NCBI GenBank assembly: GCA_014871385.1
Contig: CM026426.1
Span: 76,869,524-76,933,523, forward strand
Direction of reading: 5' to 3'
DNA from: Ceratodon purpureus
Lineage: Eukaryota > Streptophyta > Bryopsida > Pseudoditrichales > Ditrichaceae
Length of the DNA: 64,000 nt
Part shown: in pieces, positions 1-11,008 of the stretch
Numbering within the stretch: position 1 is the stretch's first letter
How the letters are laid out: every line of letters begins with the position of its first letter
Made by a program: the position numbers and the translations under genes
Notes under the pieces: model-generated
What the model was told of the DNA's origin: nothing
Seen by the model: the letters and a program-made list of their open reading frames with translations, nothing else
Database searches by the model: none

Positions 1-220
1 AAAAAAGTAATACATCTTTCAGCATATTACATATAGAAGTTATATAGAGAAGGTATAATATATATGACTCCAAAATAATTTCAAAAAATCACAAAAAAAT
101 ATAATATATATATGAAACTTCCCTCATTTATGTCACTATGAAAACTTCACTCATGTCTTAATTTCCTTCAATGCTTGATTTTTGTTCCCCGCTCGCGCCT
201 CCCTTTCGCAGGCGCTCGCG

Positions 221-256
<36 letters not shown>

Positions 257-601
257 CCCCCTCACTTGCGCCCCCCCCTTCGCAGGTGCCCGCACCCCTC
301 CCAGTCGCTCGCGCCCCCCTTCCCAAGACGCTCGCGCCCCCCCTCTCAGCCGATCGCGCCCCCCTCCCTCAAGGCATTGGCGCCCTTCCTCTTAGCCACG
401 TCATCCCTCGAGTCAATTGTATATGTGGAATATTTGGTGACATGTCAGACGCGTGGCATCCTAGGTGGCCAAGGTAACTCCCATTTCACCATTTGGATGG
501 TCAACCGTAAGTCTTGGTCAAACGGACCTCCCCTAACCCCTAGCGGACGGACGAGCGGACCGGACGGACGGACCGGTCCTTATGTCCCATGAACAACCCT
601 G
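1..601. mobile_element. Terminal fragment of a hAT-like element (continues off left edge)
   Basis: Read in reverse complement from 601, this begins CAGGGTTGTTCATGGGAC, and the whole block is a close inverted match (roughly 90% or more by eye) to 14761-15440, the left end of the complete hAT element. The shared parts include the terminus, a GTCCGTCC-rich stretch, a segment containing ACGCGTCTGACATGTCACC, the GC-rich tandem array and the AT-rich inner part. No coding sequence is visible; apparent ORFs here are poly-Pro or poly-Arg readings of the repeat. The element body lies left of the window. The expected 8-bp target copy is 602-609 (GTCAACCT), which cannot be paired without the other flank. 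Confidence 0.85.
183..395. repeat. GC-rich tandem array (CGCTCGCGCCCCC units) in the hAT end
   Basis: Imperfect units of about 17-22 bp carry the core GCTCGCGCCCCC or close variants, with a long poly-C run at about 220-255. The same unit occurs in four further arrays inside the 14.8-23.2 kb hAT element. The opposite strand has dense G-runs and could form G-quadruplexes (inference). Confidence 0.85.
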
Positions 602-1495
602 GTCAACCTGCGCTTTGATGCTGCAGGGAGGCCGTGGGAATTTTGATGTTGCTGGGGGCAGCAGTTGTCGTCCTTGCGTTGTGGATAACGAAGCAGGCTC
701 ACTGCCTTTGCAATGGGGACCTGCTCGAGATACTTTTGGTTAAGCATTTCTCATGTTTGAATTTTTAGTTTGGGGTATTTTTTGAATTGGATCCAGAGCA
801 GAGACTGACTAATGCCGTCAGCAACTCCGGTAGGATCCTTCATGTACTTAATGTTGTCCGTGACGTTGTAACTAGGGGCGTGTGATTCTTTTCTCGTGCG
901 AGCCTGCAGATAGAAAAGTGTTTTAGACGTTCTCGGTTGGCCTTCACTTGTAAAAATCATACATATTAACTTAATTCCGGTTTTTCTGTTCTACTTTCTT
1001 CCTTTCATTGTGACAAGTAGCAACATAGTGCAGGTGACCAAGTATTAATTCCTTGAGCTAACTTAAATTCCTTAACCTCATTAAACCGCAATTCTAACGT
1101 GCTGCAATCACCTCTTTAATCCATATCACATACCCAAGTACACCAACATTAAGCTTAGTCACTCACCGGCATGCTTGAATCGCTCTTCGAAGTGGCACCT
1201 TTGACAGCTGAACTGGACGCAGCAACAGGCTTTACAAAGACGTTTCTAGAATTTTGCAACGCAATGTTTCTAGTTGAACTGCACTTTGCTAAGTTGTTGA
1301 TGTTTGCAGCAGTGTACACACCGTTAGTTACAGTGGAGATTTGAACTAATTGTGATAATGCTGTAGATTAGCATCAGGTTCTTAAGTGCACAGGTGCTTA
1401 CATGTATGGCAGGCCAATCTTTTTTATGGTAGAACATAGTGCATCAATAAAGATTTGGTTCCAAGTAGGCTTAATTGCTCCTGACCAGTGAGCTG
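602..1495. other. Non-coding stretch, inner part of the PIF/Harbinger element
   Basis: No convincing ORF, repeat or RNA gene was seen. It lies between the hAT end and the ORF1-like coding segment and is probably Harbinger 5' sequence or intron. No PIF/Harbinger left terminus (GAGCATC type) was found here, so the left end is missing, mutated or beyond the hAT insertion. Confidence 0.4.
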
Positions 1496-1497
1496 AT

Positions 1498-2586
1498 GTG
1501 GGTTCAAGTTCAAAAGACCTATCTCGTAGAGGAGCTCCATCGCAGGAACTAGTTGCAGCAGTTCGGTCCTCTGGTGGAGGAAGAGGTCGTGGGCGTGGAC
1601 GTGCGCGTGGAGGAGCTCTTGATTCACCATCAGCTCGAGGAGACAAGGGCCAGAATTACGTGCCGAAGGAGGAGCCACAGTTGACACGGATCGTTCTTGC
1701 CATCTCTCAAGATCCCATTGTTGGCAATCAACAACGGGCATCATCATTTTGGGAGCGCATTGGACAACATTATGATGAGCACCGGCCGGAAGGGATGGGA
1801 TTTCGAGGATCGCGATCACTGGAAAGTAAGTGGAGCTTGATCAAACACAATTTAGGTGAATTCATTGGTGCTTTTCAACAAGTGCAAAGTCTTCATCCTA
1901 GTGGGAGAAGTGCATCTGATTTGTTGCAAATGTCCAAGGATCTGTGGCGGACAAAGAGCGCCAAGAATACAGATTTTATGTTTGAGCAGTGTTGGTTACT
2001 TGTGAAGGACTTTCCTCGTTGGGCTGATGGGTGGAATACGAGCAAGACCATCACACCGCAGAAGCGTAGCAAAGGTAGTTTCTCATAGGAAGCGGCAGAA
2101 TCAGGTTCCATAATTGAGGAATCAACGGGGGAGGAGATCCGTCCACTCTTTCCAAGTCGCCCAACAGGGTGCAAGGCAACAAAAAAAATCCAGAGACTGG
2201 AGAAGACAAAGGAAGGTGCTGGCTATGCACAAGCTGCAGCGCAGCAGATCATGGCTGAAGCCTATACGAGGAAAGTGGCGCAGATGGAAGAGCAGAATTT
2301 CATCATGCTTATGACTCTGCCTAGTCGAATCGACTCTCACGAAGCCCAAGAGTACTTCCGATTGCGAATATCTGAAGAGTTGAAGAAGCTCCGGCGCAGG
2401 TTAGCCGAGGACGAGCGACGTGAAGAACAAGAGGATTTAATTCAGCAACGTGAGAAGGATTCTGCAGTTGCCACCGAAGCAGCTGCAGCTGCGGTCCGAG
2501 AAGAGATGAGACGTCAAATCCATCTGCCGAGAGGGAGACCAACTCTCCCACAGCCTCGAGACCGCGTACAGCCACTGTTCAGGTGA
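1498..2586 (+). pseudogene. PIF/Harbinger ORF1 (Myb/SANT-like DNA-binding protein), one in-frame stop
   Basis: One frame is open for 363 codons apart from a TAG at 2086-2088, explicable as CAG to TAG. The order is: a Ser/Arg/Gly-rich N-terminus (GGGRGRGRGRARGG); a Myb/trihelix-like region with the family pattern SFWERIGQHYDEHRP, then SRSLESKWSLIKHNLGEF, then FMFEQCWLLVKDFPRWADG; a basic linker; and a long charged Ala/Gln/Glu coiled-coil tail (REEQEDLIQQREKDS). This matches the plant NAM-associated/Myb ORF1 proteins that accompany PIF/Harbinger transposases, where they are known to bind TIR-proximal DNA and aid nuclear import of the transposase. No ATG lies at the 5' limit (1498 is GTG), so the true start is upstream or in another exon. 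Confidence 0.8.
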
Positions 2587-3067
2587 GTTGTGGGCTAGTT
2601 TTGGAATGATTCTATTGCTGCACTCTTTTAAATTATCTAACTTAGTGACCCTTTTGGTGAGTACTTATGGAAAGTCACGTGGCTTGACTGCTGGTTTCAG
2701 GTTGAGATCATAACGTGTAGATGTTTTTGAAGTGCCTGCAGAAAGAGGACTAAAGTATGATTTAATTTGTTCATTGGTTACTTTATGGTTAATAGGGCGA
2801 GTCTTGTGTGAAGCTGTGATCTCGTTCTTTGGGTTTCTAGCGTCATGGTCGTTGTGCGAACAAATCCGGTGTTTGTTCGAGAACTCATATTCATGAGCAT
2901 TGACACCGTCCTGACCTTATTTACAGTATGTTTTGGATCTTGTTTGATCTCATGAGTACTTGACATCAGAAGTATTTTATGTTTTAAATTATGTTCGTCC
3001 TGTCTTAGTGTGTCAATCGTAACTTTGCATTGCAATTGTATGTTTTGTAATCGACGAGTCTGCTTAT

Positions 3068-3490
3068 TTGAAAGTAATGCTGCAAGTCAGGCGAGGCAGA
3101 AGCTTCTTGCATGCTGTGCATGGCGACGATGACAAGGTGGATGACCAGCAGGAGGTCGATCACGATCAGGACATAGAGCGAGACGAGGTGGATCAATCAA
3201 GTAGAGGGCGACTCGATCAAGATGACAAAGAGGACCTGCTCATAAACAACGAAGATGAGGAGCTCCAGGCAATCGGCGGAGGAGGCCACTACCACGCCAT
3301 CAATCGAGACGTCGAGCCAAGAGCTGGTGGTTTTGGCAACAGTGGAATGGGCTGGTCACAGCCTGAGCGAGCATGGGCCCGAGGCATGCATGGCAGGGAG
3401 GAGCTGGAACGGTACCGCATACAGGAGCTCGGTAATCGGTTCTCTGGTTGGTCTTCCGCCGTGTCCATCATCTACTATTTGTGTATTTGA
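3068..3490 (+). CDS. Acidic ORF, possible further exon of the Harbinger element
   Basis: This open frame of about 140 codons has a strongly acidic stretch (DDDKVDDQQEVDHDQDIERD), then a Gly/His patch and a Glu/Arg C-terminus. I do not recognise a domain. It lies on the same strand as ORF1 and about 480 bp downstream, so it could be an exon of the same gene or of a third Harbinger ORF, but no splice sites were established. The acidic composition could also come from a low-complexity repeat. Confidence 0.3.
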   Translation: MKVMLQVRRGRSFLHAVHGDDDKVDDQQEVDHDQDIERDEVDQSSRGRLDQDDKEDLLINNEDEELQAIGGGGHYHAINRDVEPRAGGFGNSGMGWSQPERAWARGMHGREELERYRIQELGNRFSGWSSAVSIIYYLCI

Positions 3491-4086
3491 GCTCGCAAAA
3501 GTAGAGTCCTTGATTTGGGCATCAAATTTGTCGTTCCGTATCCCTTTGTGTGATGCACAATTGCTGCTTGCGTGATCATGCAGCTGATGGCTTGGACTTG
3601 GTCCTGGTGAAGCTTGTTGGCTTTTGTGTCGAGTTTCAAAGGTAGTGGTTGCTGCAAAGCCTACATGACACCATCACCAGCCATGTTAGAATATGACGAT
3701 GATAACGTACTTATTGAAACAAATAGAATCCTGCTCGTAAACCGTATTGAATTTCAGCAATTTGATTTGTGTTAATAAGGAACTCACTTGAACCATCTCG
3801 TGCAGCTTTGGAATTTTGCACTAGTTCAATGCAGTGTCCTCCGGAGTCTATCTGAATGTCGACAAACTTGGAGTATGTTGATTTGATCTAATCACATCAA
3901 GGATCAAGACACATCAAAATTAATCCAAATTCTTCGGGTTATAGTCGCTCTTTCTTCTAGGTGGCCTCTTAAATCACCTAGAAATATTCATTACAAAGGT
4001 GGATAAATATGCATTGGATAATTAACAGAATTGCATTGTAGGGAATGGCGCATACCGCATCTTTTGATTCAGTTTGACATGCATGA

Positions 4087-4491
4087 GCAGGGGTTGAAGG
4101 AGCTGAGGAAGTCATTGCAGGCACAAGCTCTGCGGTACACACAGAGAGAAGACCTCAGAGGACTGTCCCAATTGCAAGAGCGGGAGGATATCAGTGGGCG
4201 GGAGGTGCAGTTGATCGGCAGCCACCGCGGGGTTGGCATAGGGAGGAAGAAGACGAATTGGCATTTGATTGCAGCGGACCACCTGCTTGCGGCCTTCCTC
4301 AGCAAACCTTCAGCACTCAACATTCAGTGCAACCAATAGCATTCGGTGTTCATGCAGGAACTCCTTTCATTGATTTAGGAAGTGATGTGCAAGATAGGAA
4401 TCATGAATGGGAAGGAGTGGAGGAGGAATATGTAGAAGAGACAGAACTCAATGTACTATGTAGGATTGGGCTTCAACCCAATTTTTTTTAA
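4087..4491 (+). CDS. Unrecognised ORF, possible 3' exon in the Harbinger element
   Basis: The frame is open for 135 codons after a TGA at 4084. It reads a charged segment (RGWHREEEDELAFDCSG) and an acidic C-terminus (EWEGVEEEYVEETELN). Its composition is more protein-like than its surroundings, but no family was recognised. A competing + frame over 4031-4339 overlaps it. The start codon is unclear; the first Met in frame is at 4258. Confidence 0.3.
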   Translation, partial: AGVEGAEEVIAGTSSAVHTERRPQRTVPIARAGGYQWAGGAVDRQPPRGWHREEEDELAFDCSGPPACGLPQQTFSTQHSVQPIAFGVHAGTPFIDLGSDVQDRNHEWEGVEEEYVEETELNVLCRIGLQPNFF

Positions 4492-4589
4492 ATGAAAATA
4501 GGCACCTACATACCATTTTTGAATGAAAAGAATCACCTTAAAGCCAATTCTTTGAAAGAGAAAAAACACTTTGAAGCCAATATAATTCT

Positions 4590-6125
4590 CAACAAAAAAG
4601 TTAGAGTAGGAAATGTAAGTTAGAAAAATGAATTTAAAAAGGAAGAAGAATGGAAGAATTAATAAATTAAGATGATAGACTAGGAAACAAATGGATGATC
4701 TAAATTAAAATTGAAGAGAAATTGAAGACGAATGAAAAGATAATGAAAGAAAATAAAATTAATAAGATAGAATGGAAGAAGAATGGAAAATTAAAAAAAA
4801 ATAAGAAGATAGGATGGGAAACAAATGGAAGGAAAAATCAAAATTCAATCATAGGAGAGGAATGGAAAATTAAAAATTTAAGAACATAAAATAGAAGAAG
4901 TTTGGAAGAGAAATAAATAGACGAGTAAATAAAAGAAAAAAAAATGGAAGACTGAGTGGAAAACATTCAAGAATGAGATAAAAAAATTAAACAAACATAA
5001 CGGAAGAAGAATGGAAGACGAATGATGAATATTTAAAGAATCCACTCCAAGCCAGATTAGAGAAATGAATAAATACAAAAAGGAGAATGGAATAATAAAA
5101 ATAAAAAAAATAAAGTGGAATGGAAAAAAATTGACGAGTAAATGAAAAAATAAAAGGGAAGGGAATAATATGAAATGAAGATCACAAAATGGAAAAAAAT
5201 AAGAAGAGAAATAAACAAATGAATAAATAGAAGAGTAAGTACGGCTAAGGGAAAAAAATACATTAAAAAAAAATAAGATGGGAAACAAATGGATGAAGGA
5301 AAAATAAAAATAAAAACAGAAACATAAATAATAGAAGTAGAATGTTTTCATTATTTTTTTCCCCACAAGCTCTCCTTATTTCTGTGGTCCCCAAACTAAT
5401 GACCTAGGGTCCTGAAACCAGTGATCTGTATCCCCAAACCAACAACCTGTGGTCCCCACCTCAATGACCTAGGGTCCCAAACCAATGGCCTGGGGTCCCC
5501 ACCTCAAAGACCTGGGGTCCCCAAACCAATGACTTGGGGTCCCCATAGTTATTACTTGGGGTACTTGGGCACCCCCACCTAGCTTCTCCTCACTTCAACC
5601 CCCCTCCCCCCCCTTTCTCCTTATTTACTTTAATTTATAATTGCACTTATCTTTTATTTTTAATTCTCTAATATCTTATTTCTAAATTCCCTTTCATTTA
5701 TTCCAACAATTTCCTTTGTTTCTATTTCTAGTTCTTTTTTCTTTTAACTTTCATTCTATGTCCTTCTATTATTTTACTCCCTTTTTTATTTTTAATTTCC
5801 ATTTGCTGTAATTTGTATTTCCACTTTTCTTTCATTTTGAATTTCTTTGAATTTTATCATTAACTTCATTTTGTTTATTCTAATAATTTCCTTTGCTTTT
5901 ATTGCTAATTCTCTTTCATTCATTAATAATAGAAGAGGAAGGGGAGAATAAAAAATGAAAAAAACAGTATGGAATAAGATTGGAAGAAAAATAAATAAAT
6001 GAATAAGTAGAAGAGGATGTATGGAAGAATAAAAAAATCAGAAGATGGGATGGGGACACATGGAAAAGATAAAAATTAATTAAAATATAATGGAAGAAGA
6101 ATGGAAGAAGATTGGTGGAAATACA
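4590..6125. repeat. Purine-rich and pyrimidine-rich low-complexity blocks
   Basis: On the + strand, 4590-5350 is a degenerate purine-rich repeat (AGAATGGAAGAA-like words). It is followed by a GGTCCCC tandem repeat, a pyrimidine-rich block at about 5600-5930 and another purine-rich block at about 5930-6120. The hydrophobic ORF on - (4878-5366) is simply the complement of the purine run and is not a gene. The pyrimidine and purine blocks are roughly self-complementary and could fold back. Confidence 0.7.
5380..5575. repeat. Imperfect tandem repeat, GACCTGGGGTCCCCAAACCA unit
   Basis: About six or seven units of roughly 25-30 bp carry variants of GACCT(A/G)GGGTCCCC followed by AAACCAAT or ACCTCAAT. 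The unit is non-coding. Confidence 0.75.
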
Positions 6126-6135
6126 AAATCCCACC

Positions 6136-7440
6136 TCACGCCAAAGTGGCTCCTTTGATTTCCCAAAAGTGTTCAATAGGGTCACCTTTTAAAGAGAAGT
6201 GAGTGTCAGCATTCTCTATTGCTATAGTACTTGACACTAATTTGTCAAACGTCAGTCCTCGCTCTAGAAGGATTGCCCCTTCCATCAATTCGGGAATTAG
6301 ATCTTCTAAACCCTCCACACCTCTCTCATCATCAAGGATCATGTTATGCAAAATACAACATGCAAACATGTTGTCCGCAACCACGTCCATGCTCCAATGT
6401 CGACACGGGTTCCATATGATGGCAAAACGCGCTTCAGCACGCCAAAGCACCGTTCGACATCCTTCTGTACAGCTTCTTGCCTCTTGGCAAAATGAGACCT
6501 CTTCTCATCCTCCGGTAAGTGTATCGATTGCACAAAACATGACCACTCGGGGTATATCCCATCGCTAAGTAGGTAGAAGCAATCATACTCTTTCTCATTG
6601 ATCACAAAGCGGTGGTCACGCGCCGCACGAGTGAGCATATTATGAATGAGTGGGGACCGGTCTAGGACATTTAAGTCATTATTGGAGCCCGGCAAACCAA
6701 AAAATGCGTGCCAAATGTGCAAGTCACGATCTGCTATAGCCTCAAGGATGATGGACTTCTGTCCACTTCTATCCCCGTAATCCCCTTGCCATGCTACCGG
6801 ACAGTTCTTCCACTGATAATGCATACAATCCAAAGATGCAAACATTCTAGGAAAGCCATGGTCACGATTAATAGCAAATTGTCTCTTGAAATCACCTTGG
6901 GTGGGTTGTCGCAAATGATGAGCTTCATACTCCTGACGGATAGCCACACAAAACCTCTTCAAAGATTCCATCGCCATTGATTCACTATAGCGGGAATACA
7001 TATCAGTTGCATTGGCGCATAACTCGTAGTCCAAGATGCGTAGGGCCGAGGTGATTTTCTGGTGTGGAGATAGTTCCACAAGGCCCGCGGCATCCCACTT
7101 CTGCACAAAGTATGCATAACGCTCACAAACTGCTTCCAAGATAGACAAGATAAGAGAACGCCTCATTCGATAACGTTGTCTGAATGACCAGGCTCCATAA
7201 ATGGAAGTAGAAGAGAAATAGTCTCTCATCATCTGTTGGTGCATGTCGTGCCTATCTCTATCAGTGTTTGGAGTTCTCCCTACAAAAGAACCTCTACCAC
7301 TTCTTGGCAATAACTCCTCATCACTATCATGCCCACCTATGACAACACTAGTAAAGAAATCACAGTCTTCCTCATCTTCTACTATTGCCCTCCAACCTGC
7401 CTCTAAATTCTCCCTCCAAGCATCTATTTCTAAAACGAGA
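6136..7440 (-). pseudogene. PIF/Harbinger DDE transposase, frameshifted
   Basis: The minus frame running down from about 7440 shows the family landmarks in order: FASLDCMHYQWKNCP with the first catalytic Asp, GSNNDLNVLDRSPL, LLSDGIYPEW with the second Asp, and QKDVERCFGVLK with the catalytic Glu. At about 6431 the frame changes. The C-terminal part (FAIIWNPCRHW, then ACCILHNMILDDERG) continues in another minus frame to a stop at 6136. Comparing the frames suggests loss of one base within the codons after GVLK. A poly-A tract (7460-7513) would give a run of 18 Phe if translated, so the native start is probably downstream of it or in another exon. The enzyme cuts and pastes its own element, usually with the ORF1 Myb protein. 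Confidence 0.88.
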
Positions 7441-7459
7441 GAACCCCTTGGAAAAATTG

Positions 7460-7513
<54 letters not shown>
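7460..7513. repeat. Long poly-A tract (about 54 A)
   Basis: An uninterrupted A-run at the 5' side of the minus-strand transposase reading frame. It is probably an expanded homopolymer in an untranslated region or intron. Confidence 0.9.
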
Positions 7514-7514
<1 letters not shown>

Positions 7515-7659
7515 ACTCAACAAACGCAGCCCTTCTCTGTGCACAGTTCGGCTACAGCAAGGCTGCTGATCTCTTCACTGGGGGAGGAAGCTTTAACTAC
7601 AACAATGGTCAAAATATCTCAAAGAGGACGGCCTGGGGAACGCCATGTGTCCAACGCGG

Positions 7660-7788
7660 GATAGCGCGTCCTCTGCGCTGGAGCAACGCTGCGGGACTGG
7701 GAGGCTCCGTCAAGGGAAGGCGCTTGGAGGCCGCGTCAAGCGTGGGATCTGGAGCCCGGCTTGAAGACCAGCGCTGTAGATGCTCTTA
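7660..7788. mobile_element. Right terminal inverted repeat of the PIF/Harbinger element, with TTA
   Basis: Reading inward on the minus strand from 7785 the sequence is GAGCATCTACAGCGCTGGTC followed by GC-rich DNA. The adjoining TTA at 7786-7788 fits the 3-bp target. A matching left TIR was not found in the window. Confidence 0.6.
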
Positions 7789-8140
7789 GTTCAGGACCCC
7801 TTGCCTTACATGATTGTAAGCTTCATACTGAATCATGACTATATCAGAATTGAATATTCATCTCCAAGTGACACATATTGAATCATCACCTACTTCGAAT
7901 CCTGCAATCGTCCAGGAGATGCTATTAATGGAGTTGTAGACATTTTTGCTGATTTTTTATAACCAGGATAATATAGTCAGTGGAATCATTCCGAATGGAT
8001 CTTATTGCGGGATACTCCGGTCGCCCTTTCCATTTCGTAAACATCGTGGAGCCACTTTTATGAGTCTCAGTTCCACAACATCCATTGCAGTGCACAGCTG
8101 CAGGTCTATATTGAGGTCATGAACTAGAAGTCAGATTGGT
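7789..8140. other. Intergenic, nothing recognised
   Basis: No convincing gene, repeat or RNA was seen in this stretch. Confidence 0.4.
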
Positions 8141-8144
8141 TTAA

Positions 8145-8305
8145 CACTAGTAGAGAACCTGACGTTTTCCATTTCAAAAGTGTCGCTTCTCACTTGCGAG
8201 AACGCGGAAAAGCGCTCTTTTTCTTGTCCTATGTGACCAACTCTACTCAACAGTGTTCATAATCCTGAAAATAGTAAATGGAAAACGTCAGGTTCTCTAC
8301 TAGTG
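8145..8305. mobile_element. 161-bp non-autonomous element with 30-bp perfect TIRs, flanked by TTAA
   Basis: CACTAGTAGAGAACCTGACG opens the left arm and its complement closes the right arm; 30 bp are perfectly inverted, leaving about 100 bp between the arms. TTAA precedes it (8141-8144) and follows it (8306-8309). The terminus resembles the CACTAGTAGA ends of plant CACTA miniature elements, but TTAA flanks suggest a different target duplication; TTAA is itself palindromic, so the boundary is ambiguous. No coding capacity. Confidence 0.8.
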
Positions 8306-8309
8306 TTAA

Positions 8310-8930
8310 GCAGTTTCCTTCCGTAAACATCGTTAAGAACGAGTTTGTAAATAATCCGTGTTCTTTGATTTGCTGTACGGGTGCATCCGGGGGGACGAAT
8401 GGTTGATTTCCCCTCGTTGATTCAGCTGTGACGTAGATAGATGAGGCTATTTCAAATTCGTGAAGGCCCCATCTGGAATTTGAGTGTTCAGCAACTTCTC
8501 GGTTTATGAAACGTCGAGTGAACCTACATAGTTGAAGGATTGCTGATGATGATCCATACAATGAATTAGGAAGCACGATGCCCATGGTTTTTCCCGGTAC
8601 ATTGCTTCGAGTCTTTCTCACTGTTTACTTTCGGGCTGTTTCATTGCTTGAACAGAGCTCCAGCGTCAGCACTATTGAAGTATTCCTTAACGGGCTTGGG
8701 GTGACACCACCGTCATCGTTAAAAGACCGTAAGACGGAAACTTCCTTCCTTTGTGGCTAAGTATGATAGTATAAAACCTGGACTTCATTAACTCATTCAA
8801 AAAGCGTACATACTAGATGCTTGAGCCTCTGCCGTCCAAACTAAACGAATTTAGCTTTAATTTGGGATGCTGTGTTAAATTTAACTCCTAAAGGACAATT
8901 TGGGCTTTTTGAAAGTTTGGCCGGGTGAGA
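8310..8930. other. Intergenic, nothing recognised
   Basis: No supported feature. The short ORFs on both strands lack coding character. Confidence 0.4.
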
Positions 8931-8931
8931 G

Positions 8932-9660
8932 AGCACAATAAAGTGGACCACAAAGTGCAAAATGTGATCAATAAGAAGTGAAGATGAAGTGTGCTGTTTT
9001 CTAAGGCTCAAAGCTGATTTTGAGCATTTTGGTGTAGTTTTTGAGCATTTTAGTGACTTTCTAGGGTGTCATTAATTATCTTACATGCATCTTCATGAAA
9101 TAATATCCTCAATCGAAACTAAATTTGACCACTAGTTCTAAATCATGAAAATGAACTTTTCCAAAGTCTTAATTTCTTCATTTGGTGCCCTCTATTGTCT
9201 TTAGAGGATGTTTTTTTTTTTTCAATTTAAAAAACAATGTTCTATTAAAAAAAACGCTCAAAAAGTAACGCAGAAAAGACCTTCTTAAAAAACATCCTTG
9301 CGGTACTTTTAGAATGCTAAACCAATTAATGACTGTATGAATTGACTATTTTAGAATACCTCTTAAACATACAGAGGGCATCGCAAAATTAAAAGTGATT
9401 TCGGACAAAACCCTGAACCGTTCTGTTCACTTTTCCAAATGATTGCATTTATTTTGCCCGACTTCGACGTCTCTGTTTTCCATTGTAAAGTCAATGTCTT
9501 TTCCCGCAACTTTGGGAAGTTGAAGAAGATCAAATCTATTTTCCGTAACCCAAACTTGATTTTGCATTGACATAACGTAGATCCCACTTTCTCTAGTATT
9601 TACGGAAGGGGCTGAAATTGGGGAAAAGATAAGCACTTTCTTGGTCCACTTTATTGTGCT
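8932..9660. mobile_element. Possible 729-bp element bounded by inverted repeats
   Basis: AGCACAATAAAGTGGACCA at 8932 is repeated inverted at the right end (to 9660), with about 28 bp similar in each arm. The interior is AT-rich without a gene. No target duplication was evident, so the class is unknown and the exact limits uncertain. Confidence 0.5.
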
Positions 9661-10007
9661 TCCCTCCAAGTATCTATAATGTCAAAATTAGATTAAAAAA
9701 ATTATAACTTTTTGTGAATGTTTTCCGTGACAAGAATTTAACGGAATTTATTTTTTCCCAAGTAGACTTATAAAAAATTAGTTATCAGGCCCGAAGGGAA
9801 ATTTTGTGTTTGGTGGGCAAATCGGGCAGCCATGCTAAATATATTTGTTCCCTTTGACATTTTTTCTATAAATAATTTATGTCGTCATCTTTGAAATTTA
9901 AAAAAAAAATAAAAAATCTTTTGGTATAAAATGTTCATTCCACAGAAAATCAATGTTTTCACATTATTTTTGGACAATGTACTAAAAAACTTCTTCTTTC
10001 CTTCACA

Positions 10008-10049
<42 letters not shown>

Positions 10050-11008
10050 TTTTTTCTTACAATTAAAGAATGAACATCAATCTTTACTTTGACCTTTTGG
10101 ATTGGGACTTTATGAAAAAATGAAATTTCTAGGAAAGAAATATGAATTAGCATTCTTATGTATTCAATATACTATAAATATTTTTTTCAACATGCTACAC
10201 TTGCCTTCTGTGTGTACAACTTTTTACACAATTGGCTAACTTAGTTGTTTTTATTATGCGCCAAAACCTCCAAAATCCAGAATGTAAAACACTAAGGAAA
10301 AAAAAGTTACAGTGTCTCAACCTAGTTAAAAAATGTACCAAAAAGGTTTGTTTTCAAATTTCAATTCCTATAATTTTTTGATATTTACGACTGATTATGA
10401 TGATTTTTTGGAACTATCTATTGTAATAATCTAATTGAAAATCTTATGGTTAGAATTAAAAATAATGATTTTTTAGTCATTCATGCTTTATACATTATAA
10501 ATGGCAATTTTGGAGTTTTTTTTTGTAAAACATAGTTAAGGAACTTTAGGGGTTACAAACTAGTGTTGGTAACCGTTCGTCCTTGAGAGCATGCTTTCCA
10601 GTATCAATCATAAGAGCACGCGAATAAAAAGCGAGAAGCTAGAATGATGCCAGGCTTGAATAATGGACAATATCTTTTACCATATTATATGTCAAATGTC
10701 TTTTCATAATGGTACTGTGAAATTATTGATTGGCTTGGATTTATAAAGTTATTTGTAAAGGTAGCTCTTGTTTTGAAAAAGATACCTTCTCTATTCCAAT
10801 TTAAATGATTAAAATTAGCCCTTAATAGCTCTAAATTTTGGTAATCAGTTCAAGGAAGAAACAGGCAACTAGGATTCTTAGTACAACATGACCTCTACTT
10901 TTTGCTTCTAAAAGGTGGCTAAAAAACATCTTACTTGTGTTTAGACACCACAAAGCTCTTTCATACTTAATAAATATTATAATTGTAAGACCACCAAGCT
11001 CTTTCATA
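9661..11008. other. AT-rich intergenic DNA with homopolymer runs
   Basis: Non-coding AT-rich sequence with a poly-A run at about 10013-10045. No gene or RNA recognised. Confidence 0.4.

Larger units (their letters stand above)
602..7785. mobile_element. PIF/Harbinger DNA transposon, left end not found
   Basis: The two hallmark proteins of this superfamily are present: a Myb/SANT-like ORF1 on + (1498-2586) and a DDE transposase on - (6136-7440). The right end reads inward from 7785 as GAGCATCTACAGCGCTGGTC and is followed by TTA at 7786-7788; PIF/Harbinger elements duplicate a 3-bp TWA target. Both genes are disrupted. The middle (4.6-6.1 kb) is filled with purine- or pyrimidine-rich low-complexity DNA that may be a separate insertion, because similar DNA occurs in the hAT element at 33.3-34.0 kb. 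The outer limits on the left are inferred. Confidence 0.75.

Noticed and set aside
171-592. Overlapping Pro/Arg-rich ORFs on +
   Set aside because: They are translations of the poly-C and GCTCGCGCCCCC array in the hAT end, with no conserved content.
4878-5366. 162-codon hydrophobic ORF on - resembling a membrane protein
   Set aside because: It is the complement of a purine-rich low-complexity block. Phe/Ser/Leu runs are expected from TTC/TTT-rich DNA.
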